From: Cyrtodaria siliqua
Taxonomy: Eukaryota; Mollusca; Bivalvia; Adapedonta; Hiatellidae
Length of the DNA stretch: 64,000 nt
Reading direction: 5' to 3'
Assembly (NCBI GenBank): GCA_037043455.1
Contig: JAWPHD010005577.1
Coordinates: 1 to 64,000, forward strand
The notes beneath the pieces are model-generated. The model searched no databases. It was not told the origin of the DNA and saw nothing but the letters and a program-made list of their open reading frames with translations. The position numbers were made by a program, and so were the translations under genes. Below are positions 23,301 through 32,764 of the stretch, piece after piece; position 1 is the first letter of the stretch, and every line of letters begins with the position of its first letter.

Positions 23301-24571
23301 TTGCTGAAATACTTGGCCCCTTTAAGTGTGTCTATACTCTCGTCAATTCTGGGGATTGAATATGCATCTCGTACGGTTCGAGCATTCAGCTTTCTAAAGT
23401 CGATGCAAAACCGCAGAGAGTTGTCTTTCTTCCGCACCAGAACCACGTTGGACGAAAACGGACTGTTGCTTTCTTTGATGGCACCAGCATCTAACATTTC
23501 CTTCACATGTTCTCTAACTTCATTGAACATGGCTGGTGGTATTCGTCGGTACGGTTCCTTGAATGGTGTTTCGTCAGTGAGCTTTATCTTATGTTCATCA
23601 AGATCTGTACAACCTAGATCTGTTAACCCTTTAGAAAATAGGTGCGTCCATTGACCCAACATATCGGTAACAGTCTTCTTCTGGTCTTCATCAAGATCTG
23701 TATCTTCTAGCTTCACTTCTAGTTCTTGCAGTGTCTCTATTGTGTCTTCTGCATTCTGCTTCTTCACTGTCGGTGTATCCTCTGGTATCCAATGCCGTAC
23801 TACCTTAGCCGCTTGTAGTTCACACAAGTTCATCTTAGGTGTGATGAGTATTGGCTTTACAGTCAAATTACAAACTCGGACTGGCACACGCTTGGTATTC
23901 CCTTTCTGTACTCCTTCAAGTGAAACTACTCTTGGACAAATGTTGATCCTATTGTCAAATGATCCTGCTTCTGTAACAGCTGCGTCACATGTGTCCTTGA
24001 CCCTAACTATACCAGATATCGTCGCTGTTTCATATGGCCTCAGCTGGAATGAACGTTTGTTGGTAGCCCTAACTGTTCCCAATGAGCTTGTCGATAAACT
24101 GTTAAAGGCACTTCTCCAGCCATCTGGTATGTCATCAGTTTCTTCAGTAGCATCCTTAAACTCCCTGATAACATTGGTTCCTATAATAACAGGAGTTCCA
24201 TTGTTAAAATCGGTATCAGACACAACAAGGATGGGCACTAACATGGATCTGTTGCGAAATGAAGGGACTGTAATGTCGCATTCAATGAAACCCATGTATG
24301 GTAGTCGCTGTCCTGTCGCACTCTGTATGTTGAGATTCACTCCTATGTCTTCTAATTTTCTAAGTTGTGGTCTCGGAAGAAGCGTCGAATATAGGTGATT
24401 TGACCTAGTTGTAACCATACTTCCACTATCTATCAATGCGTTTGACTGTGTTGTGCCTATGTAAACTATATCTTCATTGGCCTCACCTACCAATCTGTTG
24501 TATAATGTCTGTATTTTTGGGCTTTTATTGTGTATGCCTCCTAACTGCCCATCGTTGGAAGCATCTACCAG
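20399..24571 (-). CDS. pol: Retrotransposon Pol (protease-RT-RNase H-integrase), -1 frame
   Basis: Residues are numbered from the TTG codon at 24493, giving 1364 residues to TAG. The frame is open upstream to the slippery site at 24571, so Pol is probably made as a Gag-Pol fusion and needs no start codon of its own. Aspartic protease: IDSGS at residues 21-25 with a later IIGTNVI. Reverse transcriptase: DFRKLN at 365, first catalytic Asp 400, YLDD at 463-466. RNase H: Asp624, Glu665, Asp691, Asp734. Integrase: zinc ligands His867, His872, Cys903, Cys906 and catalytic Asp934, Asp993, Glu1029, with 35 residues between the last two. A GPY-like SEPYIV follows near 1170. The last 160 residues are acidic and low-complexity. 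All catalytic residues are present and the frame is unbroken. Open plus-strand frames in this interval are shadows. Confidence 0.95.
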   Translation of the reverse strand: MVDASNDGQLGGIHNKSPKIQTLYNRLVGEANEDIVYIGTTQSNALIDSGSMVTTRSNHLYSTLLPRPQLRKLEDIGVNLNIQSATGQRLPYMGFIECDITVPSFRNRSMLVPILVVSDTDFNNGTPVIIGTNVIREFKDATEETDDIPDGWRSAFNSLSTSSLGTVRATNKRSFQLRPYETATISGIVRVKDTCDAAVTEAGSFDNRINICPRVVSLEGVQKGNTKRVPVRVCNLTVKPILITPKMNLCELQAAKVVRHWIPEDTPTVKKQNAEDTIETLQELEVKLEDTDLDEDQKKTVTDMLGQWTHLFSKGLTDLGCTDLDEHKIKLTDETPFKEPYRRIPPAMFNEVREHVKEMLDAGAIKESNSPFSSNVVLVRKKDNSLRFCIDFRKLNARTVRDAYSIPRIDESIDTLKGAKYFSKLDPRSGYWQVPLREQDKQKTAFSLGPLGFFECERMAFGLTNAPATFQRLMEKTMGELHLRECLIYLDDIIIFSRTFEEHLQRLGNVFQRLEDHNLKLKGSKCEFFKREVLYLGHVVSEEGVRTDPGKISAIKNWQAPKSVKEVRQFLGFTGYYRRFIKDYARIARPLNDLLVGHPTQKKNRCKRKKTPWKWGQTEEEAFITLKDRLSSPPVLGYADYSQPFLVSTDASGEGLGAVLYQKQDGQEKVIAYASRGLRPSEKNYPAHKLEFLALKWCVTDKFHDYLYGTSFEVRTDNNPMTYVLQKAKLDATGQRWLASLAAFNFTLKYKKGKENVDADTLSRLPQPVVKAICSILQTTNHIECVAINEDSLPVELQDATQETSSLSAVDWRQEQDADDDLYRLKTIFRTGHKPTRRLSSKESSVVQKYLRHWDNFNMRDDVLYKIWKTPTLEFEQLVLPFSGIEFVIKLLHNESGHQGRDRTTSLVKERFFWPTNMDNDIARWVQNCERCICRKTKESRASPLVSITSTQPMDIVCIDFLSLEPSKGGIENVLVLTDHFTRYAQAYPTRNQTARTTARIIFENFVVHYGFPSRIHSDQGRNFESQVIKELCSIANVKKSRTTPYHPMGNGMVERFNQTLLGMLGTLDEAKKADWKSYVPEVVHAYNCTRHESTGFSPFYLMFGRHPRMAVDAFLGINHNMEEPKITSKYVEGLRKRIQFAYKIASQEASLAAKRNKTTYDLKVREAKIEPGDRVLVRNVGLKGKNKLTDKWDSEPYIVEEQCEDLPVYKVKKEFSSQPSRVLHRNLLLPFLCITGQDETPAEKSTQSEDKDETTGVSDGSSEDEDGTEASVIDQTAEATGTINKVDTNCTSDNHSSKASGRHTLRQSIQRPTRVDTRDVSKTLAGSAKREPRKVQTFPVENLKEVVETVRKARSTAKAKHVQEKPRVLRLKQPTDIDPGTCDIVDKGR

Positions 24572-25917
24572 TTTAAAGGCTTCTGAGGATAATTAGGTTG
24601 AGATGTTTGTTGATTCCCCCGTTGTTGTTGTTGTGGTTGTTGTTGTTGATTCTGTTGCTGATGCTGCTGAGGTCTGTGTTGACGTTGTGGTTGCAGCTGC
24701 TGTTGTTGTTGTTGCTTCTGTGGTCTTTGCTGTTGTTGTTGTTGCTCCTGCTACTGTAGTTGCTGGTGCTGAAATGAATCGCCATGTCCATAATTCTCGT
24801 AACTACTAACTGGTTGTCCCCCATAACTGTACGGTGATCTTTGACCTCTGTTCCTGTCTAGAAATCTGTTGTCTGGTGATCTTGACTGTCTTGGAGAAGG
24901 AGATCTGTCATATCTGTAATTGTAATCAGTAGTCCTAGGTGAAGATGATCTGCTGTATCTGATGTTATTAAAGTCTGTTGATGGTGAACGTTGATTTCTC
25001 TTGAAGTCGTCAAAGCATCTCCTTAATCTTTCAAAATTCTCATCTGATGATTCAATCTTCTTCATCATGTGTGTCATCTGAATTGTCAAGTTGTTGATAC
25101 TTTCTAGCAGTTGTTGTCCCTGATCTTCAGCTTTCTGTATTGCCACAGTCGGCTCCTTAAATGTCACCTCTTTCTTCATTCCCTTTTCCTTCTCAACACT
25201 CTTCTCAACTAATCCCATCTCCTTTTCAACAATTCTCACCTCCTTTAAAAGTTCATCAAAATCCTGGGCGGAATCGAAACGATGTCTTGTTGCAGCTTTC
25301 AAACTATCACATCGGATCCCATGCCAGAACTTAGACCTTAGCATCTGTTGTTTCGTCCCTTCCTGTACATATCCTCTTCTCTTGCACTTTGCCATCAGCT
25401 CCTGAATCCTAATACCCCATATGGAAACCGATTCCTCAGGACGTTGATGCTGGTTGAAGAACTCTTGCATAAGGCAATCATCAGTAGCCACGTTGCCAAA
25501 AATGGTGTCCATCTTATCAAGAGTTTCCTGAATACTTGCAAATTCTCCCAATGCCAGTAGCACTCTAGCTGCATTTCCTCTCAGAGAGTTTCGCATTGCA
25601 TGCTGTATATGGCTGTAAGAGTAAGTCTCCTCAAGCATCATACATCTACATTCATGACGCCACATGTCATAACTAACCTCCTTGAGTGGAGTTGGTTCTT
25701 CACCACTAAATGGCGGAAGTCTTGGAGGCTGTACATAAAGTCCTCGATTCCATGAGTCTCTTTGCTCTATAGGCAATGGAGGTCTTGGTGGTGGATGTAT
25801 CTCCATCTTTGAATTCTTCTCATCCCTTGACACTATACTGTATCTTCCTGTATTCTTCAGATAATCTATCATAGTCTTTTCAAATTCCTCTACATTCTCA
25901 TGTGATCCTTCAGCCAT
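24565..25917 (-). CDS. gag: Retrotransposon Gag, PNMA-like capsid, one in-frame TAG
   Basis: ATG at 25915-25917. The frame runs 388 codons to TAG at 24751-24753, then continues open through a glutamine-rich tail to a second TAG at 24565-24567. The first TAG sits where CAG/CAA codons abound (Q-L-Q-stop-Q-E), so a CAG-to-TAG change is the simplest explanation; programmed readthrough is possible. Residues about 65-200 (PPRLPPFSGEE, YDMWRHE, IFGNV, ESVSIWGIRIQEL) look like the capsid of the PNMA/Arc-type Gag lineage. Residues 225-300 are charged and helix-prone, and 310-370 are RS-rich (RSPSPR). No CCHC zinc knuckle appears in Gag or at the start of Pol, so RNA binding may use the RS/basic region. 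The PNMA resemblance is by eye. Confidence 0.88.
24571..24577 (-). promoter_or_regulatory. -1 ribosomal frameshift slippery heptamer TTTAAAC
   Basis: In the Gag frame the codons read CCT TTA AAC TGG TAG, so the heptamer is T TTA AAC in the X-XXY-YYZ register. The Gag stop follows two codons after the slip (24565-24567). Slipping back one base gives CTG GTA GAT and continues without a stop into Pol, exactly in the Pol frame. UUUAAAC is among the most efficient known -1 slippery sequences (for example in coronaviruses). A downstream pseudoknot or stem was not established by eye. Confidence 0.8.
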
Positions 25918-28143
25918 AATGAATAATCAATATGTATACTATCACAGTATACTACAATATGTATGTGTCTATATCACGTTATATTGTTTTATAATTCTTT
26001 CACAATCAAAGTGTCAATATCACCGTGCACTAACTCCTAACCCAAGTGTTTCTACTCTCCAACAGCAATAACCAAGTCTAGCAGCCTTTTAATGCTGAAT
26101 TGCTTTACTAATAATCAATCACGTTAATGCACTATAGCACTTAGAGCATAACTATATCACCGTATTAGTATATTACCATGTAGTTAACAACAAAGCACTT
26201 CACAAGTTAACAGTCACTTCAATTCACAACACAGTGTCACTGGATCAATTGTAAATTCACAACAGTTATTATCTCAAAATAATGTAAACAATGACCGCAA
26301 TCAACCTGTATAATGGCAATGTTTATATGCAATTACCCTTAACACGACTTATTTACTAGTTTACATCATTTAAATTCACAAATGATTAACTATATTTGGC
26401 TATCACAACACTATCAGTATATAAACACCCTGAAACCTAAATTCAAATGCTCTGTCTAACTACAAAAATGGTACCAATTCCTACCTACAAAAAAATAATA
26501 GACCAACCAAACTCAGTTTCCGTATACACAGTCCATACTGATTTATATGTTGTAATACCGCATACACCAATCAATAACTAATTTTCAAATCTTAAACACC
26601 AATTGCATCAACTGTCTTACCAAAACCACACTTCAACAAAATAGTATCTTCTTCTGTAAACAAATAATTGCCGATTACTATTAATATATTCTTGGTAAAT
26701 ACCAACAATGCTACTAATAATATTCTAAACGCGAACTATGTATATTATGTTCAATAATATACAACACAATAATACAACATTTGAGTACATCTCATAGATG
26801 CTATCAAAGTTAATGTACAACGCTAAACACTATGCATAAACACATCTTTGTTTACATTCCCTTGATGTTTACAAACATGAGTACGCTACTACTACTACTA
26901 CTGTGCGTATTCTGAGTACACGATGTATTTACACGTAATCAGCGTAAACAATAATGTACTTTTCCAATATTGTCAAAATATTTTACCTAATAAACACTGT
27001 CCAGTGTATATTATGTACTGCAGAAAAAACAAGTATCTGTCCAGTCTGGATTAAATCAGTGTTACCTGTAGATTTACTATCAATAAATTTACCTGTAAAA
27101 TTTATCCGATAAAGTTTAAATGACCTGTGACCTGCGCGATCACAACAATAACATGGACGTAAACAAATTCACACCAGATGTATATGAATGAATAGAATAA
27201 TGAACAGATAAGAAGAGAAAGAGAGATGTTTACCTTTTCAGTCGATCTATATCCTCCTTAGTTGTCCAACTGTCTAACTACAACGTGCAGTGCTTAGTGC
27301 AAATGTTTGGTTAGTGGCAGGAAAATCGTTTAATTAAATAATAACTTTTGGAAAATGGAAAAATTCTACAATATTTAACCTATCCTTAAACTGAATCCTT
27401 ATTACACTCAAAAACCTATATCTTAATATCTCTATACAATATACGTATAACTCTCCTGATTATTCGTAACATACATGGGCAAGATAATTACTTAAAGATT
27501 CCAGACTGGTCCTGAAAAGTCTTGTAGAATGAATTTCAGAATAGCGTTAATAGTATGACTTAGATAAATATCCAATATATACACTGCAATGTAATGTCTG
27601 TATCACAAGACAATGAGATGGACAATATACTGCGCTATCACTTAATGACCAATCTGAAGTCTATGCATACAGATATTTTATGCAATTACAATATTAAGCA
27701 TTACATATATTTACAAATTACAAATAATGATACCAGTCTGATGATGATGATGGTCCAGCGATGTTGTTGATTCTAACGTTATAATGTTCCACGCGAATGT
27801 GCACACACTAAAATGTATCTAGATATATCTGTTACACGCCGAAAACACTAGGTTCAATATACCCCGGGGTTAAACGTCATCCATGCCCTCCGATGTCACT
27901 CTACCCACATCCTGTCTCACGCTACAACTTACTACGACCTTCATTCCGCCATGGCACGTCTTGCACGGGTATACACTCACACAGACGTGTATAAACAAAT
28001 AAGTCCAATTGCACTGTATACATTGTTCAGTACTCACGTTCCATCTTCACATGGCCAGTTGGTAGAAATAGAACAGTTTATTACGATGTCCAATTTCACA
28101 TCTGCCAGAACATACTTCAGAGAACAACTGCCAGGATCACCAT
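25918..28143 (-). other. Long 5' leader of the retrotransposon
   Basis: About 2.2 kb between the 5' LTR and Gag, AT-rich, with only short frames. This is long for a Ty3/gypsy leader and holds many AUGs, so Gag translation probably depends on splicing, re-initiation or internal entry. It includes an (ACT)n-type run CTACTACTACTACTACTGTG at about 26886-26905. The region next to the PBS carries a short plus-strand frame that I consider spurious. Confidence 0.75.
28125..28142 (-). other. Primer binding site
   Basis: One base inside the 5' LTR the sense strand reads TGGTGATCCTGGCAGTTG, complementary to an RNA ending ...GGATCACCA, as expected for a tRNA 3' end with CCA. I cannot assign the tRNA species without comparing the host's tRNAs. 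Confidence 0.7.
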
Positions 28144-28888
28144 TGTCGCCGCCTCATTATGGGGGTGTTGAAGTAAAACAAGATTCGTGGTTCTCTGTAT
28201 ATCTGAATATATATTTATAACAATGTATGAGTCTAATGCATGATAATGATGACATGAATAAAATGAATAAAGACAATGCCTGAATGGAAATAACAATGAT
28301 GAATGGAAATAGCATCTCAATTAATATAATCACAAGTAAAGTATTGTATAGAAAATACATTCAGACATAATAACAGGCTAAATGCACAAGAAAGTTCTAA
28401 TTGAAAATAACAAAGGATCGCCATCTTGGAATTGAACTGTACATGAAAATTGACGAATTCTTATAAACTAAATTACTCCTAAAATAACCATTTCCATAGA
28501 AAAGTAATTAACACAATGATGGATACATGTTTCATAAACAAACATATTACTAACCTGAAAATATATACTTTCTTTTATAAGATAAATATAACAATGCGAA
28601 ATGGCAATAGCTTGTGTCCTTTCTCTACTAACTGAGATGTTCAGTTGCGCGCAAGATTTTCCCGCCAGGTTAGTTGTGTCAAAGGTTAAATTTACTCACC
28701 TGTGAAATATTACTGAAGTTTAAAGGTGGTCATCCTAATTTGAAATGTTTAACGTAAGGTAAAGAGAAAGAAGATTGAAAGATGAAATGAGTGATGAAAA
28801 GAGATGATGAACTGATTAAATGGTTAAAACACAAACACAATGGTGAGATATACAGGTTCTTAATACCTGTATATGTCATCCTGTGACA
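28144..28888 (-). repeat. 5' LTR (right copy), 745 bp
   Basis: Full-length partner of 18911-19566. It carries about 90 extra bases after the GCATCTCA at about 28311-28318 (AATTAATATAATCACAAGTA and onward to GAAAATAAC). The shared part ends CCTGTGACA, followed by target duplication CTAG at 28889-28892. Promoter and polyadenylation sites are expected in the LTR but were not located with confidence. Confidence 0.95.
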
Positions 28889-28892
28889 CTAG

Positions 28893-29289
28893 TTTCACCC
28901 AAGAACGGTTGTCCAGTGGGGTCAACTACACACAGCAATCACCTCGGCCAGCAATGTGGGTGCGTTTAAACTCCTTATCCCTGTGACTGTACTCAAACTC
29001 ATTCACTATCAAAAATTAGTTGGCGTATGTACAGCAGTTTAAAATAACATTGTAATATAACAATCCATGTGTGAGACCCCAGATATATATTGTAAAGCAC
29101 TGTATTAACCCGGCGTACAAGAAATGATCTTCTGAATCAGTAACTGAAGGATAAAATAAGAAGAAGAAACTTATAGAATTCATACTTAGTGAAGCGAATA
29201 ACAGTGTTACCATGATGTTAATGTGGTAAACCGGAGATAACGGGGGAAGCTCACGTGTCCGAGAGGACAACAACCGTGCACTCACGTAC
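28893..29289. other. Right flank of the retrotransposon, no gene recognised
   Basis: Unique DNA that continued from 18906 before insertion. Only short frames without protein similarity are seen. Confidence 0.45.
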
Positions 29290-29362
29290 AAAGCCGAGAC
29301 GGTGAATCGAATTAATGTTTCGTTGTGAGCGAGTGCGTCAACAACTGTGCTACGAGGACACA
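29290..29362 (-). mobile_element. tRNA-derived SINE head (minus strand)
   Basis: On the minus strand the sequence reads GTCCTCGTAGCACAGTTGTT, with an A-box-like TAGCACAGTTG, and about 35 bases later a B-box-like ATTCGATTCAC. The spacing fits a Pol III tRNA-type internal promoter. The SINE body probably extends left toward 29200. Family not determined. Confidence 0.5.
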
Positions 29363-29599
29363 TAGAAGGCCCCGATGACTGATAATCGAACTGTACGTGC
29401 TTTGGTAATGTGTTAAAATATATGTCGGATTTATTACACTAAAACCTATTTATTTTTTTGCAATTTTTTGTAACCAAACATTTCACGTATATGCATACGC
29501 TAAACTGAGATCTAATGCAGTGATGATGTGGTGTAATAACCCGTGATGACGTCATGCGCATAGTCTTATGGCATTTTTGCCGACGGGCGCGAACATAAT

Positions 29600-29753
29600 A
29601 AGAATCGTTCATGGGTATCCGGTAAAGATCGGGAATTCCAACCCGATGTATAATTGCTTTTAGTGGAACCGAGGCTCTTCCGGGGTTCCGATTAAAACAA
29701 TTATATCGAGGATTGGAATTCCCTATCTGAACTGGATACCCATGATTGATTCT
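29600..29753. mobile_element. Foldback (MITE-like) element, copy 1
   Basis: The two halves are inverted copies. The left arm starts AAGAATCGTTCATGGGTATC and the right arm ends GGATACCCATGATTGATTCT, with matching inner parts (GGGAATTCCAACCCGA against GGATTGGAATTCCC, and ATAATTG...TTTTA). Arms are about 70 bp with a short centre. A diverged second copy lies at 62813-62968. No coding capacity, so it is non-autonomous. Confidence 0.75.
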
Positions 29754-30042
29754 TTTTCTTGCATATCATTGACATTTTGTGCGTTGACGTCGCCAATAAC
29801 TAACGTTTTAATGTTTTTTTACACATGAATCACCCATGTAAAATGCGGATAACATTATCCGGTGTGCCAAAAAAAGTACCTTTTGCTCCATCTGGCGGAT
29901 ATTGTTCAGGGATCAACTCAGCGTTACGTAATGTTCTGCAAACTGTAGAGTATAGACACAACGCTTTGCACTGTTTCTTGTGGTTGCTACGCACAGAATA
30001 AAGTAGTTTGATAATATCAGTCATAATAATCCTACATAGCCA

Positions 30043-30122
30043 TGGATGATGATGATGGCGATGATGACGATGATGACGATGATGACGATGATGATGATGA
30101 TGATGATGATGATTATGATGAG
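30043..30122. repeat. (GAT/GAC)n trinucleotide microsatellite
   Basis: About 26 triplets of GAT with interspersed GAC and GGC. Flanking sequence gives no exon evidence, so this is not taken as an Asp-repeat coding tract. Confidence 0.9.
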
Positions 30123-30463
30123 GCCACGAGTTTGAAAAAATAGTGTCGTGTGTCCTTTAATAGTTACCCGGCTCAGCATACATCTTGTCACTTTTGACTG
30201 TATTGACCTTCAGTTTAATGTTATGATGATTCAATGTACTCGATGTAGTAAACTGAGAATCTGTGGTGCTAAAACACAAACATTCTGGATTTTGATATTG
30301 AGACAATGAATCTGGTTTCTTTACTTATTTTAGTATTGCAGAGCATAGAAAGATATGTAATAGCTGCGGTTTATATGCAATTTCATTTTTTTATTTTTTT
30401 ATATCTAGATCTACTGTTTGTAAATTGGTCTGTTTTGCAAACAAAGGATAACGCATTTCTTCA

Positions 30464-30525
30464 AAATTTACGGAAATATTTGCGAGTTGTATAAACTAGT
30501 AACTAGTAAATATTTCCGTAAATTT
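30464..30525. repeat. Perfect 18-bp inverted repeat
   Basis: AAATTTACGGAAATATTT (30464-30481) is followed after 26 bp by its exact reverse complement AAATATTTCCGTAAATTT (30508-30525). The spacer contains a direct repeat ACTAGTAACTAGT. It may be the ends of a tiny element or a hairpin. No gene overlaps it convincingly. Confidence 0.85.
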
Positions 30526-31462
30526 GGTACTATCAGTACTTGTATTACTTTGATTCTAATACATAGGTATCTACTACAACACCGGTTATGACGTCATCTC
30601 TACCTACCGTGCGTCCAGGTCAACACGAGTAGATCTTGTTAAGGTAATAACCTTTCTTCTTCATGGTTTTAGTTGTTTGTGTTGTTTTACAGAGGAGGAT
30701 ATCGTGATATTTTGTCTTTATACACATTCGAACAAGTGATGCAGTTGTTATTATTGATTTGTAAGATGAATAACTGGCCAGTTCGAAAACGAAAGTTGAA
30801 TTCTATATAAACTTCATAAACAATATAACTTTAAAAAACTATTCGCACAGTTAACTTCCTCCGCTTAAAATAATATGTTAGCATTCGTTGATACATGATT
30901 AAAGATTAATGTGCATTTAAACTATCTATTCGAAAACGAAAGTATAACATAAAATACGTATATGACCGTATATGTATGAAACACCGTGACGTCATTTAAA
31001 GGGACACACGGCAGTATAGCCTCGGTCACCCGGCCCGCTTCTGATTTATTCGTTACACTATGCTACACGGATACAGAACCAGGGCTTGGGGAAAATAGGA
31101 CGTTTAAAATCGCCCTCTCGTTTTGGGCGATTTTGGTGAGATTTTTCGAGATTCAACGAGACTTTCAAAAAACATGTTTTTAAGTTCATTTAATAATAAT
31201 TTCTTATTTTTAACTTATGCGAAGCAACAAGTGACGATATCTGCAAGTAAGACATATGCATGATACGGTCTAGCTGGCCGAGACTAACGGCAGTATTTTA
31301 GTGTTTATAAAACGTTAATATTACCGTCTTAATTTCGTATCATTTTAACTTTAAATTAGCTTGCCTATAATTATATAAAATTATGAGGTAGAAAAACAAA
31401 CTGAACACCGTGATTAAAAACACACACACACACACGCAAGACTGCAGTATGTCCCTATAAGA
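30526..31462. other. No gene recognised
   Basis: Contains AAAGGGACACACGGCAGT at about 31001-31018, whose near reverse complement lies at about 31730-31752 (ACTGCCGTGTATCCCTTTAA), so 31000-31752 may be bounded by short inverted termini. A (CA)n run lies at 31418-31434. No exons seen. Confidence 0.4.
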
Positions 31463-31720
31463 TAGGATTTGTTTTGGTGGGTGGGTTGCAATCACTTGCC
31501 CCTCACGATGTAGGTTCGATCCCTCAGGGGCCTAGGAATCTTTATGTGAGGAAGCTATCCAGCTGGCTTGCGGGACGTCGTGGTTCTACCCATGCAGGTA
31601 TGCGCCCGTGCACTAAAATTGCCTGGATGGGCCCCTGGGGTCTTCCTCCACCAATGGAAGCTGGAAACTTAGCTGACGGTGCGACTAAAAAATCAAATTC
31701 ATGATCATGATTTAAAAAAA
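31463..31720 (+). mobile_element. tRNA-derived SINE, molluscan type
   Basis: B-box-like GGTTCGATCCC at 31513-31523, then a body with GTGAGGAAGCTATCCAGCTG, GGTTCTACCCATGCAG and GGTCTTCCTCCACCA, ending in a run with GTGCGACTAAAAAATCAAAT. By memory of the family style this looks like a V-SINE/Meta-type molluscan SINE. The A box is not clear. The 76-codon frame over it is not a gene. Confidence 0.6.
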
Positions 31721-32764
31721 CACACTCAAGACTGCCGTGTATCCCTTTAAGATAGGATTTGTTTTGGTGGGTGGGGTTGGATTTACTTGCAATTATCTCT
31801 CCTCACCCTATAGTGTTCAACAATGTCAGCTATGTATCATTTAAAGTGCATTCACTTTATACAGCAAACACACTATTTGTTACGGACGGACCTTAGTGTA
31901 AGCAAACCAACATTTGTGTTATGGTCGGCCTAGTACCTCAATTACATCAGTATTCTGAAACTTCGATCTGGGAAGGAGTGGGGTGAAAGGGGCGGAGAAT
32001 CCGGCGTTCGGGACACCACATTTATGTTAAATGCTATATTATACCTTAAATGTGAGTAAATACAGTATAACGACTTCCGTTTTAAAACTGGTTCAGGGGA
32101 GGTTGTTATCTGGCGTCCCCTCCCAACCCCGCCCTCTAATCCTTATATATTGTATAGCGGCATATAAACTTCGTTTAACTGAATCAATATGTGCTCAATA
32201 TGAATGTATGCCCATTGAACAGTTGTTATACAAGATGAGAATCAGGTGCAGTGTTTAAATGTGTCGCTTTTGGTTGTTAACTATGCTTAATCAGTTATGG
32301 ATCGTAAACTGAAATCCGATATCCCTACTTATTTATCTAAATATTAGGCTATTTATTATTGCTGTAACATTTGAATAGTGCGTTATCTTTGAATTAAAAC
32401 AATGTTTAAACCATCTATTAAGGTTTAGTGACGTATATATAATTGTTGATTAATAAACCGTGCAAGATATGTCAGATGTTAACAGACTTGGACTGACATA
32501 ACCTACAAATGGTAAAACGAGTACATCGGGCATTTTGTTGTGGAATGTAACTTTTTAAATATATTCCAATTTGTAATGCTTAAGTATTCTGGGATAGCAC
32601 ATATAACTGTGTAACATGAATTTCCGTATACACCAGGGGTCATAATAGGCTTATCCATTATGCTTAGGCCCTATAGAATAGAACATATCGTTATTTCTCA
32701 ATTTCAAGACGTACCCGTAGATACCCACAAGAAACATGATATGCGCATTTAAAACCATTTAAAT
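31721..32764. other. No gene recognised
   Basis: The block GATAGGATTTGTTTTGGTGG at about 31463-31482 recurs at 31753-31772, a direct duplication of about 290 bp spacing that brackets the SINE. The rest is AT-rich DNA without a recognised feature. A GA-rich run lies at 32785-32808. Confidence 0.4.

Larger units (their letters stand above)
18911..28888 (-). mobile_element. Ty3/gypsy LTR retrotransposon, nearly complete
   Basis: A 9978-bp element read on the minus strand: 5' LTR (28144-28888), PBS, about 2.2-kb leader, Gag, Pol, a roughly 0.8-kb 3' non-coding part, PPT and 3' LTR (18911-19566). LTRs begin TGTCACAGG and end GGCGACA in the sense direction. CTAG flanks both sides (18907-18910 and 28889-28892). 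The Pol order protease-RT-RNase H-integrase defines Ty3/gypsy (Metaviridae-type). No envelope frame follows Pol. LTRs look almost identical outside one indel, which suggests a young insertion. The clade cannot be fixed by eye. It appears capable of recent movement except for one in-frame TAG in Gag. Confidence 0.96.

Noticed and set aside
20409..24398. Plus-strand frames of 77-218 codons opposite Pol
   Set aside because: Antisense shadows of the Pol frame, with no recognisable domain.
29016..29363. 115-codon minus-strand frame
   Set aside because: Overlaps the tRNA-like SINE head. No domain or splice support.
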